Source: Thermobifida cellulosilytica TB100 (GTDB lineage: Bacteria > Actinomycetota > Actinomycetes > Streptosporangiales > Streptosporangiaceae). From it: a stretch of 64,000 nt of DNA. The notes beneath the pieces are model-generated. The model saw only the letters and a program-made list of their open reading frames with translations, ran no database searches and was not told the origin of the DNA. Below are positions 35,267 to 44,785 of this stretch, piece by piece. A program made the translations under genes and the position numbers. The stretch is taken from the NCBI RefSeq assembly GCF_001517975.1, contig NZ_KQ950182.1:344169-408168 (forward strand), read 5' to 3'. Position 1 is the stretch's first letter; each line of letters begins with the position of its first letter.

Positions 35267-36709
35267 ATGAGTGTCCTCGCCCTGGGAGTGAGCCACCGGA
35301 GCGCGCCGGTGGCGCTGCTCGAACGCGTGGCGCTGAGCGGTGAGACCCGCCTCAAGCTCATGACGGAGATGACCGCCACCTCCGCCGTGAACGAGGTGAT
35401 GATGGTCTCCACCTGCAACCGGACCGAGGTCTACGCCGACGTCGACCAGTTCCACCCGGCCGTGGCCGCCATCTGCGACCTGCTCTCCCAGTACACCGGC
35501 GTCTCCCAGGACGAACTCACCCGGCACTGCTACGTGCACTACGAGGAGCGCGCCGTCCAGCACCTGTTCTCCGTCACCTGCGGCCTGGACTCCATGGTCG
35601 TCGGAGAGGGCCAGATCCTCGGCCAGGTCCGCAACGCCCTCAAGGACGCCCAGTACGTCGGCACCCTCGGCCGGGTCCTCAACGACCTCGGCCAGCGCGC
35701 CCTGCGCGTCGGCAAGCGCGCGCACACCGAGACCCGCCTCGACCGGGCCGGCGCCGACATGGTCAGCTTCGGGCTGTCCGTCGCCGGACGCCACCTGCCC
35801 ACCGCCGCGGCCTCCGCAACCGCCACGCCCTCCGCCGCCTGCCCCGTCGGCGACGTCGCCGAGGAGGTCAGCGCCGCGCTGCCCGACCCCCAGCCCCTCA
35901 CCGGACTGCGCGTCATGGTGCTGGGCGCGGGCTCCATGAGCGCCCTCTCCGCCAACACCATCGCCCGCCGGGGCGCCAGCACGGTCCTCGTCGCCAACCG
36001 CACCCCCGAGCGCGCCGAACGGCTCGCCGAGTGCCTCGCCGAGGGCTACGACTCGGTGCACAGCCGCGCCGTGCCCTTCGAGGAGGCCGCCGCCCACCTC
36101 GACGAGGTCGACCTGGTCGTCTCCTGCACCGGGGCGCAGGGCGTCGTCCTCACCGCCGAACAGGTGGCCGCCGCCGTCGGCGACCGCACCTCCCGGCCCC
36201 TCGTCTTCCTCGACCTCGCGCTGCCGCACGACATCGACAAGGCCGTACGCGACCTGCCGGGCGTGTACCTTGTCGGCATCGAGGACCTGCGCTCCGCCGT
36301 GGCCGAAGAGGACGCCACGGGCGTGCAGGCGGCCGACCTCACCGCGGTGCGCGAGATCGTGGCCGAGGAGGTCGCCGAGTACCAGGCGGTGCGCAGTGCC
36401 GAGCGCGTCGCACCGACCGTGGTCGCGCTGCGCAGCAAGGCCCGGTCGGTGATGGAGAGCGAGCTGGAGCGTCTGCACGGCCGGCTGCCCGACATCGACG
36501 ACCGCACGCGGGCCGAGATCACCCGCACCGTGCGCCGGGTCGTCGACAAGCTGCTGCACCAGCCCACCGTGCGGGTCAAGCAGTTGGCGACCGGCCCCGG
36601 CGGGGCCGCCTACGCCGAGGCCCTGCGCGAGCTGTTCGACCTCGACCCCGCGATCCCCGACGCTGTCGTCACACCCGGCGCCGCGTCCGGTGAGGAGAGA
36701 AGAAGATGA
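35267..36709 (+). CDS. hemA: Glutamyl-tRNA reductase
   Basis: NADPH-dependent reduction of Glu-tRNA to glutamate-1-semialdehyde, the first step of C5 tetrapyrrole synthesis. 480 residues. N-terminal catalytic domain with Cys in VSTCNRTEVYA and GVSHRSAPVALLERVAL; NADPH domain VMVLGAGSMSALSANTIARRG; C-terminal dimerisation helix. A Pro/Ala-rich insert (about residues 176-205) lengthens the region between domains, as in other actinobacteria. ATG at 35267 follows GGAG. Overlaps hemC by four bases. Confidence 0.95.
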   Translation: MSVLALGVSHRSAPVALLERVALSGETRLKLMTEMTATSAVNEVMMVSTCNRTEVYADVDQFHPAVAAICDLLSQYTGVSQDELTRHCYVHYEERAVQHLFSVTCGLDSMVVGEGQILGQVRNALKDAQYVGTLGRVLNDLGQRALRVGKRAHTETRLDRAGADMVSFGLSVAGRHLPTAAASATATPSAACPVGDVAEEVSAALPDPQPLTGLRVMVLGAGSMSALSANTIARRGASTVLVANRTPERAERLAECLAEGYDSVHSRAVPFEEAAAHLDEVDLVVSCTGAQGVVLTAEQVAAAVGDRTSRPLVFLDLALPHDIDKAVRDLPGVYLVGIEDLRSAVAEEDATGVQAADLTAVREIVAEEVAEYQAVRSAERVAPTVVALRSKARSVMESELERLHGRLPDIDDRTRAEITRTVRRVVDKLLHQPTVRVKQLATGPGGAAYAEALRELFDLDPAIPDAVVTPGAASGEERRR

Positions 36710-37668
36710 CCACGACCGCGGCCAGACTCGGCACCCGCCGCAGCACCATGGCCACCAGCCAGTCCCAACGGGTCGCAGACACCATCACCGCGCGCACCGG
36801 GGTGCCGGTCGAACTGGTGCTCATCACCAGCTTCGGCGACGTCACCCGCGCCCACCTGACCCAGTTGGGCGGCACCGGAGTCTTCGTCAACGCGCTGCGC
36901 GACGCCCTGCTCGCCGGAGACGTCGAGTTCGCCGTCCACTCCCTCAAGGATCTTCCCACCGCCCCCGCCGACGGCCTCACCCTCGCCGCCGTCACCGAGC
37001 GCGACGACCCCCGCGACGCCCTGTGCGCCCGGGACGGGCTGAAGTTCGCCGACCTGCCGCCCGGCGCCACCGTCGGCACCGGCTCGCCGCGCCGGGTCGC
37101 CCAGCTCGCCGCGCTCCGCCCCGACCTGCGCTACGTGCCGATCCGCGGCAACGCCGAGACCCGCCTGGGCAAGGTCGCCTCCGGCGAACTCGACGCGGTC
37201 GTCCTCGCCTACGCCGGACTGGACCGGGTGGGCCGCCTCGACGACGTCACCGACGTGTTCGAGGTCGAACAGGTCCTCCCCGCCCCCGGACAGGGCGCGC
37301 TCGCCGTGGAGTGCCGCACCGCCGACGCCGCCGGCGCCCTGAGCTACCTCGGCACGGTCGACCACGGACCCACCCGGGCCGCGGTCACCGCCGAGCGCGT
37401 CGTCCTGGCCGAACTGGAGGCCGGCTGTGCCGCGCCGGTCGGGGCGTACGCAGAGTTCACCGCCGACGACCGCCTCCGCCTGCGCGCCGCGGTCGTCGCC
37501 CCCGACGGAAGCCAGGCCGTGCGCGCCGAGCGGACGGTCACCGTCACCGACTACCCCGACACGGTCCAGGCGGCCGCCGCACTCGGCCGTCAGCTCGCCC
37601 GCGAGATGATCCGGCAGGGAGCCGATCGGATCGTGGCCGACGCCGCGGTGGGAAGGGGAGAGATCTGA
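36706..37668 (+). CDS. hemC: Porphobilinogen deaminase (hydroxymethylbilane synthase)
   Basis: Polymerises four porphobilinogens to hydroxymethylbilane. 320 residues. Dipyrromethane cofactor Cys in LEAGCAAPVGAY; catalytic Asp block VHSLKDLPT; anion-binding GSPRRVAQL and RGNAETRLGK; APGQGALAVE. ATG overlaps the hemA stop (ATGA), a sign of translational coupling. Confidence 0.96.
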   Translation: MTTTAARLGTRRSTMATSQSQRVADTITARTGVPVELVLITSFGDVTRAHLTQLGGTGVFVNALRDALLAGDVEFAVHSLKDLPTAPADGLTLAAVTERDDPRDALCARDGLKFADLPPGATVGTGSPRRVAQLAALRPDLRYVPIRGNAETRLGKVASGELDAVVLAYAGLDRVGRLDDVTDVFEVEQVLPAPGQGALAVECRTADAAGALSYLGTVDHGPTRAAVTAERVVLAELEAGCAAPVGAYAEFTADDRLRLRAAVVAPDGSQAVRAERTVTVTDYPDTVQAAAALGRQLAREMIRQGADRIVADAAVGRGEI

Positions 37669-37721
37669 CCAGCGCGTCCCACGCTGGACCAGGGACGCGG
37701 ACAGGTGAGAAGAGGAGCGAA

Positions 37722-39407
37722 GTGAACCCGCAGACTGAGACCCCGGCCCCCCGGGCCGAGGAAGCCGCCAAGCCCGCCGTCGGCCACATCGCGCTGGTCG
37801 GCGCCGGACCGGGCGACGCCGAGCTGCTGACGCTGCGGGGCGCCGCGCTGCTGGGGCAGGCCGACGTCGTCCTCACGGTCGGCGAGACCGGACCGCTCGC
37901 CCGGCACCGGGAGGGGCTGCTGCGCCACTGCCGTCCCGACGCCGAGATCGTCGGCCCCGAGGAGTACGGGGACAAGGCCGACGCGTTCGCGGTGGCCAAG
38001 GCGGCCCAGGGGCTGCGCGTGGTCCGGCTCTACGCCGGGGACCCGCTGCTGGCCTCCCAGGGCGCCGACCTCGCCGAGGCCGCCCGCGACGCGGGCATCG
38101 AGTTCGAGATCGTGCCCGGGCTCTCCGCGATCACCGCGGTCCCCGCCTACGCGGGAACCGAGCTGACGCCCGCGGGTACCGCCGAGATCCGGGTGATCGA
38201 CGCCTCGAACACCGACGTGGACTGGGTCAACGCCGCGCAGAGCGGCGCCACGCTGGTCGTGCTGGCCGCCGACGCGCCCACCGAGGACGACCCGGAGGCC
38301 AGGGGGCCCGGGCTCGACCGGGTCTGCAAGACCCTCATCGCGGGCGGGCGCCCCGACACCACCCCGGTCACGGTCACCCGCATGGGCACCACCACCCAGC
38401 AGACCACCGTCACCTCCACCCTGGCCCGCCTGGCGGCCGACCTGAAGGCCGCCGACGCCAAGGGCCACACGGTCCCGCGGCCGTCGCTGCTCGTCGTCGG
38501 CGAGGGGGCGCGCCGCCAGAAGAAGCTCTCCTGGTTCGAGACCAAGCCGCTGTTCGGCTGGCGGGTCCTGGTGCCGCGCACCCGCGAGCAGGCCGCCGCC
38601 CTCTCCGAACAGTTGCGCGGCTACGGGGCGGTGCCCGAGGAGGTGCCCACCATCTCGGTGGAGCCCCCGCGCACCCCGCAGCAGATGGAGCGGGCGGTCC
38701 GCGGCCTGGTCACCGGCCGCTACCAGTGGGTGGCCTTCACCTCCGTCAACGCGGTCCGGGCCATCCGCGAGCGCCTGGAGGACTACGGCCTGGACGCGCG
38801 CGCCTTCGCCGGGGTGAAGGTCGCCGCGGTCGGCGAGCAGACCGCCGCCGCGCTGCGGGCGTTCGGCATCCACCCCGACCTCCAGCCGCCCGAGGACCGG
38901 CAGTCCGGGGCCGGACTGGTCGAGGTGTGGCCGCCCTACGACGCCGAGATCGACCCGATCGAGCGGGTGCTGCTGCCGCGCGCCGACATCGCCACCGAGG
39001 TCCTCTCCGAGGGCCTGACCAGACTCGGCTGGGAGGTCGACGACGTCACGGCCTACCGCACCGTGCGCGCCGCGCCGCCGCCCGCGCCCATCCGCGAGGC
39101 CATCAAGGGCGGCGGGTTCGACGCGGTGCTGTTCACCTCCTCCTCCACGGTCCGCAACCTCGTCGGCATCGCGGGCAAGCCGCACGCCACCACGGTCATC
39201 GCCGTGATCGGGCCGGAGACCGCCAAGACCGCCGAGGAGTTCGGGCTGCGGGTCGACGTGCAGGCGCCGAAGGCGTCCGTGGCGGCGTTGGCGGAGGCGC
39301 TCGCGGAGTTCGGCGCGGCCCAGCGGCAGGCCGCGATCGAGGAGGGCAAGCCGGTGCTGCGGCCCAGCCAGAAGCGTCGGGGCCGCCGCCGCAAGAGCAT
39401 GATGTGA
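37722..39407 (+). CDS. hemD: Fused uroporphyrinogen-III C-methyltransferase / uroporphyrinogen-III synthase
   Basis: 561-residue two-domain enzyme. Residues 20-260 are a tetrapyrrole methylase fold (LVGAGPGDAELLTLRGAALLGQADVV, LYAGDPLLASQG, VVPGLSAITAVPAYAG-like IVPGLSAITAVPAYAG) that would send uroporphyrinogen III toward sirohaem and B12. Residues 275-540 are the HemD domain (GWRVLVPRTREQAAALSEQL, FTSVNAVRAIRERL, TAYRTV, FTSSSTVRNLV). The methylase half is divergent, so its activity is less certain than that of HemD. GTG at 37722 after GAGGAG. Ends in an Arg/Lys-rich tail. B12 supply ties to the mutase operon in the same window, a loose link. Confidence 0.9.
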   Translation: MNPQTETPAPRAEEAAKPAVGHIALVGAGPGDAELLTLRGAALLGQADVVLTVGETGPLARHREGLLRHCRPDAEIVGPEEYGDKADAFAVAKAAQGLRVVRLYAGDPLLASQGADLAEAARDAGIEFEIVPGLSAITAVPAYAGTELTPAGTAEIRVIDASNTDVDWVNAAQSGATLVVLAADAPTEDDPEARGPGLDRVCKTLIAGGRPDTTPVTVTRMGTTTQQTTVTSTLARLAADLKAADAKGHTVPRPSLLVVGEGARRQKKLSWFETKPLFGWRVLVPRTREQAAALSEQLRGYGAVPEEVPTISVEPPRTPQQMERAVRGLVTGRYQWVAFTSVNAVRAIRERLEDYGLDARAFAGVKVAAVGEQTAAALRAFGIHPDLQPPEDRQSGAGLVEVWPPYDAEIDPIERVLLPRADIATEVLSEGLTRLGWEVDDVTAYRTVRAAPPPAPIREAIKGGGFDAVLFTSSSTVRNLVGIAGKPHATTVIAVIGPETAKTAEEFGLRVDVQAPKASVAALAEALAEFGAAQRQAAIEEGKPVLRPSQKRRGRRRKSMM

Positions 39408-39426
39408 CGCGAGACCAGGAGGACCC

Positions 39427-40410
39427 ATGACCGCCCGTTTCCCGCTGGCCCGGCCGCGGCGGCTGCGCGCCACCCCCGCGATGCGGCGGCTGGTCGCGGA
39501 GACGCGCGTCCGGCCGGAGAACCTCATCCTGCCGATGTTCGTCAAGGAGGGCATCGACGAGCCCCAGGAGATCGGCTCCATGCCGGGCGTCTACCAGCAC
39601 ACCCGGGACAGCCTGCGCAAGAGCGCGGAGGAGGCGGTCGAGGCGGGCGTCGGCGGGATCATGCTGTTCGGCGTCCCCGCGGCCAAGGACGAGCGCGGCT
39701 CCGCCGCCGACGACCCCGACGGGATCGTGCAGTCGGCACTGCGCGACCTCGCCGCCGACCTCGGCGACGCCACCGTGCTGATGACCGACCTGTGCCTGGA
39801 CGAGTACACCTCGCACGGCCACTGCGGGCTGCTCACCGACACCGGCGACGTGGACAATGACGCCACCCTGGAGCGCTACGCCTCCGTCGCGGTGGCCCAG
39901 GCCGAGGCCGGGGCGGCCGTGGTCGCCCCCAGCGGCATGATGGACGGCCAGGTGGCGGCGATCCGCGCCGCGCTGGACGGGGCCGGGCACACCGGCGTCG
40001 CGATCCTCGCCTACGCGGCCAAGTACGCCTCGGCGTTCTACGGGCCGTTCCGCGACGCCGCCGAGTGCGCGCCGCAGTTCGGTGACCGCTCCACCTACCA
40101 GCAGGACCCCGCCAACGCCAGGGAGGCGCTGCGCGAGGTCGAGCTGGACCTGGCCGAGGGAGCCGACATGGTCATGGTCAAACCGGGCCTGGCCTACCTG
40201 GACGTCGTGGCCAGGGTCGCCGAGGCCGTCACCGTGCCGGTCTCCGCCTACCAGGTCAGCGGCGAGTACGCGATGGTCGAGGCGGCGGCCAGGAACGGCT
40301 GGCTGGAGCGGGAGCGGGTGATCCTGGAGACGCTCACCTGTTATCGGCGGGCGGGAGCCGCACAGATCCTCACCTACTGGGCCACCGAGGCAGCGCGGAT
40401 GCTTCGGTAA
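39427..40410 (+). CDS. hemB: Delta-aminolevulinic acid dehydratase (porphobilinogen synthase)
   Basis: Condenses two aminolevulinates to porphobilinogen. 327 residues. Two Schiff-base lysines visible: AYAAKYASAFYGPFRDA and MVMVKPGLAYLDV. The cysteine-rich zinc site of animal enzymes is replaced by DLCLDEYTSHGHCGLL, the Mg-type/mixed pattern of bacteria. ATG at 39427 follows AGGAGG. Last gene of the cluster, 19 bp after hemD. Confidence 0.96.
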   Translation: MTARFPLARPRRLRATPAMRRLVAETRVRPENLILPMFVKEGIDEPQEIGSMPGVYQHTRDSLRKSAEEAVEAGVGGIMLFGVPAAKDERGSAADDPDGIVQSALRDLAADLGDATVLMTDLCLDEYTSHGHCGLLTDTGDVDNDATLERYASVAVAQAEAGAAVVAPSGMMDGQVAAIRAALDGAGHTGVAILAYAAKYASAFYGPFRDAAECAPQFGDRSTYQQDPANAREALREVELDLAEGADMVMVKPGLAYLDVVARVAEAVTVPVSAYQVSGEYAMVEAAARNGWLERERVILETLTCYRRAGAAQILTYWATEAARMLR

Positions 40411-40539
40411 CCGGGAACCACACAGCACCCCGGCAGCCCAGGCGGGTGCCGGGAGCAGGAAACAGCCCCGACACCCGCGGGCCCGGCCCCAGGGCACCGC
40501 ACCCGGTGTCGGAGGCCGGCACGAGAGCAAGGGGGACAC

Positions 40540-41202
40540 ATGGTCGGTGTGTTGGGTGGCAGGCGCCGGCGCCGTCGGCAGAAACCGGCCGCCACGGTGG
40601 ACGCCGCGCTGGAGTACGCGGCGCTGGGATGGCCGGTGTGCAGGGGAGCGCATCCCGACCGCGAGGGGCCGCGCTCCTGTACCTGCGACCGGTTGGGATG
40701 TCCGGCCCCGGGGGTGCACCCGGTCAGCGCGGCGTGGGCGGTGGAGGCCAGCACCGACCCCGACACCATCAGACGCTGGTGGTCGGCCGCGCCGGAGGCG
40801 AACATCATCCTGCCCACCGGGCGTGTGTTCGACGTCTTCGACGTGCCCGCGGAGGCCGGGGTGATGGCCATGGCCCAGGTGGACCGGGCGGGCCTGCGCC
40901 TGGGGCCGGTCGCGGCCCTGGACGCCCAGCGCTACCTGTTCTTCGTGGCCACCCGTTCCCCCATCGACGAGGACGAGTGGTGGTCCTGCCGCCTCGACTG
41001 CTTCCCCGAGACGGTCGAGGACACCCCGGGCCTGCGCTGGCACTGCCGCGACAGCTACGTGCCCGCCCCGCCGTCGCTGCTCCCCTCGGGACGCACCGTC
41101 GAGTGGATCCGCTCCCCCTTCAGCACGGAGGGCCCCGTCCACCTGCCCGACCCGATCGCGATGCTGAGCATCCTGGTCGACGTGTGCGGGACCCCCTCCT
41201 GA
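40540..41202 (+). CDS. Prim-pol N-terminal-like protein
   Basis: 220 residues with the fold signature of the bifunctional DNA primase/polymerase N-terminal domain: AALEYAALGWPVCRGAHPDREG, CPAPGVHPVSAAWAVEASTDPDTIRRWWSAAPEANIILPTG. The catalytic carboxylates of true prim-pols (DxD after the glycine loop) are altered: the site reads VFDVFDVPAEAG, which keeps an Asp pair but the rest is divergent. It has a basic head (RRRRRRQ). A similar small protein follows hemB in streptomycetes, so this is probably a conserved chromosomal gene, not phage-derived. Function unknown. Convergent with pglX, ten bases between stops. Confidence 0.7.
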   Translation: MVGVLGGRRRRRRQKPAATVDAALEYAALGWPVCRGAHPDREGPRSCTCDRLGCPAPGVHPVSAAWAVEASTDPDTIRRWWSAAPEANIILPTGRVFDVFDVPAEAGVMAMAQVDRAGLRLGPVAALDAQRYLFFVATRSPIDEDEWWSCRLDCFPETVEDTPGLRWHCRDSYVPAPPSLLPSGRTVEWIRSPFSTEGPVHLPDPIAMLSILVDVCGTPS

Positions 41203-41212
41203 GCGGACCGGA

Positions 41213-44200
41213 TCAGGCGGGCCGCCAGGTGCTGAGGTGGTCGTCGGTGAGGTCGTGGCGCTCCTGCTGCGCGGCGAGCCAGTCGGCGATCCGCGCCGCG
41301 TCGGCCCCGTCGTACCACTGGCGCAGCCACGGCAGGAGCTCGCGCACCCCGGCGAGCAAGGGGGCGACCTCCTCCCGGCTCCACGCCTCGGCGGGACGGG
41401 CCTCGACGAGCCCCACGAGGGCCTCGGCCCGCTGCAGGTGGTCCCACCCGGCCCAGCCCAGCACGACCGCGCCGTCGTGCGGCGGCTCCGTCCGCGGATA
41501 GGACACGAACCGCTCGCCCGGCAGGTCGAGCCGACCGCGGTTGGCCCAGTACGAAGGCCTGCGGAAGTCCGCGGAGGCGTAGCGGGGCGGCACGGGGACG
41601 TCCAGGACGCGCCCGGTGCGGTCCTCCTCCCGCTGCAACTGCCACACCTCCTCCCAGCGCGCGTACTTGCGCAGCCCCGACGGCCGGTACCGGTAGGCGG
41701 CCAGGAAGGGGACGTGCTGGTCGGCGACGACCTGTTCGAGCACCTCGACCAGACCGGCGCCGGGACGCCCCAGGTGCTCGGCGGCGTACCACCCGGCCAC
41801 CGCGACCACGTCCTCCCCGTCCGGCGCGCGGGTCAGGGCGTCGGCCAGTTCGGCGAGGGTCAGCGTGCGGGGCACGGCCGTGCCGTCGCGGTCCGCGAAC
41901 CACAGGTCGCGCCGTTCGCACCGGTCCAGCAGCCAGGACCGCAGCGCGGCGGCCTGGCGCTCCTCCCACGGCTCGCACCACCAGCGCCGCTTGCACTCGG
42001 GGCGCTCCACCAGGGCCAGGTCGCTGCGCTTCTCCAGCAGGTCGATCCGGGCCTGCACGACCCTGCGGTACTCCTCGGGCCAGTGCCGGGGCAGCTCGGT
42101 GACGGGGGTCGTGCCGTGCCGGGCGAACCAGGCGGTCATGGAGTCGCCGACCGCGATCTGACGGGCCAGGACGATCTCGAAGGCGCGCTCGCCCGGGGCG
42201 ATCCCGGGCACCTCGACGGGGTCGGGGGAGAGCACCGCGGCGGCCTCGGAGTCGGAGAGCAGCCCGTAGAGGCCGTACACCTGCCAGTCCAGCTCTTCCT
42301 GGAGCGCGACCATCCGGCGGCGCAGCGCCTCGGCGGCCTCCCGCGCCTCGGCCAGGCGCTGCCGGGAGGGCACGCCCCGGGCCACGACGGCGGCGGGTTC
42401 GTGGTCGGCGACCTGCCGGGCCAGGGAGTCCAGGGTGCGGGCGGGTTCGAGCGGCAGCCGGGCGGGCAGCGGCAGGCCGGACAGCCGCGCCGGCGCGAAC
42501 TGGTGGCGCTCCTGCCACGCCTCCTCCCCGCTGCGGCCCGGTCTTCCGGCCCTGGACGGGTTGACCTGCTTGAGCCAGAAGCACGCCGCGGCGGAGTTCA
42601 GCACCCCCAGCAGCCGCAGGTGGTCCTCCTCGGTGGCCCCCTCGGGGAGGCGCAGCGCCGGGGAGCCCTGCCCGAACACCGTCCCGTCCCGGTCCAGCGC
42701 GAAGTGGGTGTGCGTGGCCGTCTCCGCGTAGGCGATGGCGAGCGGGCCGCGGCGCCGGTCGGCCTGGAACGCCGGGTAGCCGTACCAGGGCTGGCCGGGG
42801 GCGGCCCGACCGCGCAGGAGGGTCCGGTAGGCCCACAGGAGGCGCTCCGCCTCCGGCGGGAGGTCCGGGGCGGGCGGCTCACCGGAGTACGGCCACAGCG
42901 AGACGACCGGAGCGGCGACCCGGAAGTCCCGGACGGCGCCGCCCGCGGCCACCGGCCGCCGGTGCGGCGCGCCGACCCGGGCGCGCACCAGGACGCCCTC
43001 GCCCACCGCGTGGACGCCGTCCTCGCGCAGCAGCGTGTCGCAGCCGACCTCGGCGACGCGGTCGCCGAGGCGCTGCGGGGCGCCCTCCAGGTGCCGCCGC
43101 AGCTCCTCCCCGCCGCCCCCGCTGAGCGACCAGGGATGGCAGGCGCGCAGGTCGCGGTCGCCGTTGCGGACGCTCACCCAGGCGGTCTCGATGCCGGGGC
43201 GGCCGACGTTCTCCACGATGGAGCGCCACACCGCGCCCCGGGCCGGGTCCGCGGGCGGGGCGGGCTCGGCGCGCGTGCCGAGGACCTCGCGGATCGGGTC
43301 GGCCCAGCCCTGGACGGTGTTGCGGCCGACGAGGACGACGGTCGGGGCGCTGCGCCCGGGCAGGAACGCGCCGGAGGTGTCGACGATGTGGGTGAGCTTC
43401 ACCTTCCGGCCCAGGAAGTCCTCGACGAGCTTGCGGCCGAACTCGCGCTTCAGGAACGCGTTGGCGGTGATCTGCCCGGCGAAGCCCGCGTGCTCGCGGG
43501 TGGCCAGCCGGAAGAGCCGCTGGGTGAACGGCACGGACAGCGGGTAGGCGCCCGAGCAGACGTCGTAGACGGAGCGGTAGTTGGCGTTCTCCTGGCGGTC
43601 CCGCACCACCGCGTGGGGCGGCTCGGTCACCACCGCGTGGTAGCTCTCGCGGCCCAGCAGGTCCACCCGCCGGACGTGGTCCGCCACGTCCTCGGTGGCG
43701 TAGGTGAACACCTGCCGGTCGGCGGTGGGCGGGCCGTCGGCGGAGCTCCACGCGTCCCGGCCGTGCAGCAGTGCGTCCCCCACCGCGATGTGGAGGGGGA
43801 AGTCCGGCGCCTGGTCCAGGCGGCGCGCGCCGGTCTCGCGCAGCACGCAGACGAGCAGGCGGAACCGGGCGATGCTCACCGCGAGCGGGTCCCGGTCGCA
43901 GCCGTGGACCGAGTTCAGGGCCTTGCGGACCAGTTCCCAGAGGTCGGCCTGCGCCCCCGCCGCCGCGCGGTGCCGGGCGAGGAGGCGGGTGAACATCCCG
44001 AGCAGGAACTCGCCGCTGCCGCAGGCGGGGTCGATGGCCCGCAGTCCCCTGTGCTGCCAGACGGCGCCGCCCGAGCCGCTGCGCACCTCCAGTTCGGGCT
44101 CCAGCCCGAACTCCTCGATCGCCGGCTCCAGGGTGAGGTCGAGCAGGAAGTCCACGACGAAGGCGGGCGTGTGCAGCGGGGCGTGGGCCGTGCGCGCGGA

Positions 44201-44785
44201 CTCGTGCAGCCCCTGGTACAGGTCGGCGAGGAAGCCGGTGTCCAGGTCGGGGTCGGTGAAGTCGTGCACCGGGGCGCCGTCGGGGCCGCGGCGGCGCCAG
44301 AATTCCAGCAGCGCGCCGGCGGCCTCGGCGCTGGGGGTGAGCTGCCACAGCGGGTTGTAGGAGCGGTTGAACAGCCCCTCGGTGGTGCGGTGGCACTTGG
44401 CGAGGTGGACGAAGGCGGAGACCAGCCAGTCGCGGTCGTTCAGGTTGGGGGTGGTGGCGAAGAACGCCTGCTGACGCGCCTCGGCGGCCTCCGCCCGGTC
44501 GCCGGGACCGGTGATCCAGGGCTGCTCGACCAGTCCGTTGTCCTCGCAGAACCGGACGAACAGCGTGCCCAGCACCCAGGCGGCGGCCGCCTGGGCGACC
44601 CGCTCGTCCCGCCAGGCCGGGTAGGAGGCGCCGGTGCGCCGCGCCTCGCGAGCCGCGCGGTACTCCGCCTCCAGGACGGCGGCGAACTCCTCCTCCGCAC
44701 TGCGGGCGCGGAGGTCCTCCTCCAGCAGCACGGCCTGTCGGCCCAGCTCCGCCAGCAGGTCACCTCGGTCCTTGCAACCGGCCAC
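41213..44785 (-). CDS. pglX: BREX-2 type PglX adenine methyltransferase (orphan, altered catalytic motif)
   Basis: 1190-residue protein that matches PglX of type 2 BREX (Pgl phage-growth-limitation) in length and order: N-terminal LLAELGRQAVLLEEDLRAR and LGTLFVRFCEDNGLVE; SAM motif I DPACGSGEFLLG (residues 252-258); target-recognition blocks GQITANAFLKREFGRK and VDTSGAFLPGRSAPTVVL; C-terminal RPSYWANRGRLDLPGERF and WAGWDHLQRAEALVGL. The catalytic tetrad NPPY is replaced by EPPH (43613-43624), which argues against normal N6-adenine methylation. No pglW, pglY, pglZ or helicase gene lies in the window; neighbours are housekeeping. GTG 44785 is used, after GGGAGG; an upstream GTG at 44821 is possible. 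Confidence 0.8.
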   Translation of the reverse strand: MAGCKDRGDLLAELGRQAVLLEEDLRARSAEEEFAAVLEAEYRAAREARRTGASYPAWRDERVAQAAAAWVLGTLFVRFCEDNGLVEQPWITGPGDRAEAAEARQQAFFATTPNLNDRDWLVSAFVHLAKCHRTTEGLFNRSYNPLWQLTPSAEAAGALLEFWRRRGPDGAPVHDFTDPDLDTGFLADLYQGLHESARTAHAPLHTPAFVVDFLLDLTLEPAIEEFGLEPELEVRSGSGGAVWQHRGLRAIDPACGSGEFLLGMFTRLLARHRAAAGAQADLWELVRKALNSVHGCDRDPLAVSIARFRLLVCVLRETGARRLDQAPDFPLHIAVGDALLHGRDAWSSADGPPTADRQVFTYATEDVADHVRRVDLLGRESYHAVVTEPPHAVVRDRQENANYRSVYDVCSGAYPLSVPFTQRLFRLATREHAGFAGQITANAFLKREFGRKLVEDFLGRKVKLTHIVDTSGAFLPGRSAPTVVLVGRNTVQGWADPIREVLGTRAEPAPPADPARGAVWRSIVENVGRPGIETAWVSVRNGDRDLRACHPWSLSGGGGEELRRHLEGAPQRLGDRVAEVGCDTLLREDGVHAVGEGVLVRARVGAPHRRPVAAGGAVRDFRVAAPVVSLWPYSGEPPAPDLPPEAERLLWAYRTLLRGRAAPGQPWYGYPAFQADRRRGPLAIAYAETATHTHFALDRDGTVFGQGSPALRLPEGATEEDHLRLLGVLNSAAACFWLKQVNPSRAGRPGRSGEEAWQERHQFAPARLSGLPLPARLPLEPARTLDSLARQVADHEPAAVVARGVPSRQRLAEAREAAEALRRRMVALQEELDWQVYGLYGLLSDSEAAAVLSPDPVEVPGIAPGERAFEIVLARQIAVGDSMTAWFARHGTTPVTELPRHWPEEYRRVVQARIDLLEKRSDLALVERPECKRRWWCEPWEERQAAALRSWLLDRCERRDLWFADRDGTAVPRTLTLAELADALTRAPDGEDVVAVAGWYAAEHLGRPGAGLVEVLEQVVADQHVPFLAAYRYRPSGLRKYARWEEVWQLQREEDRTGRVLDVPVPPRYASADFRRPSYWANRGRLDLPGERFVSYPRTEPPHDGAVVLGWAGWDHLQRAEALVGLVEARPAEAWSREEVAPLLAGVRELLPWLRQWYDGADAARIADWLAAQQERHDLTDDHLSTWRPA

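Noticed and set aside
37722-38480. Complete frameshift or separate gene at the methylase half of hemD
   Set aside because: The frame is continuous through both domains and matches the known actinobacterial fusion.
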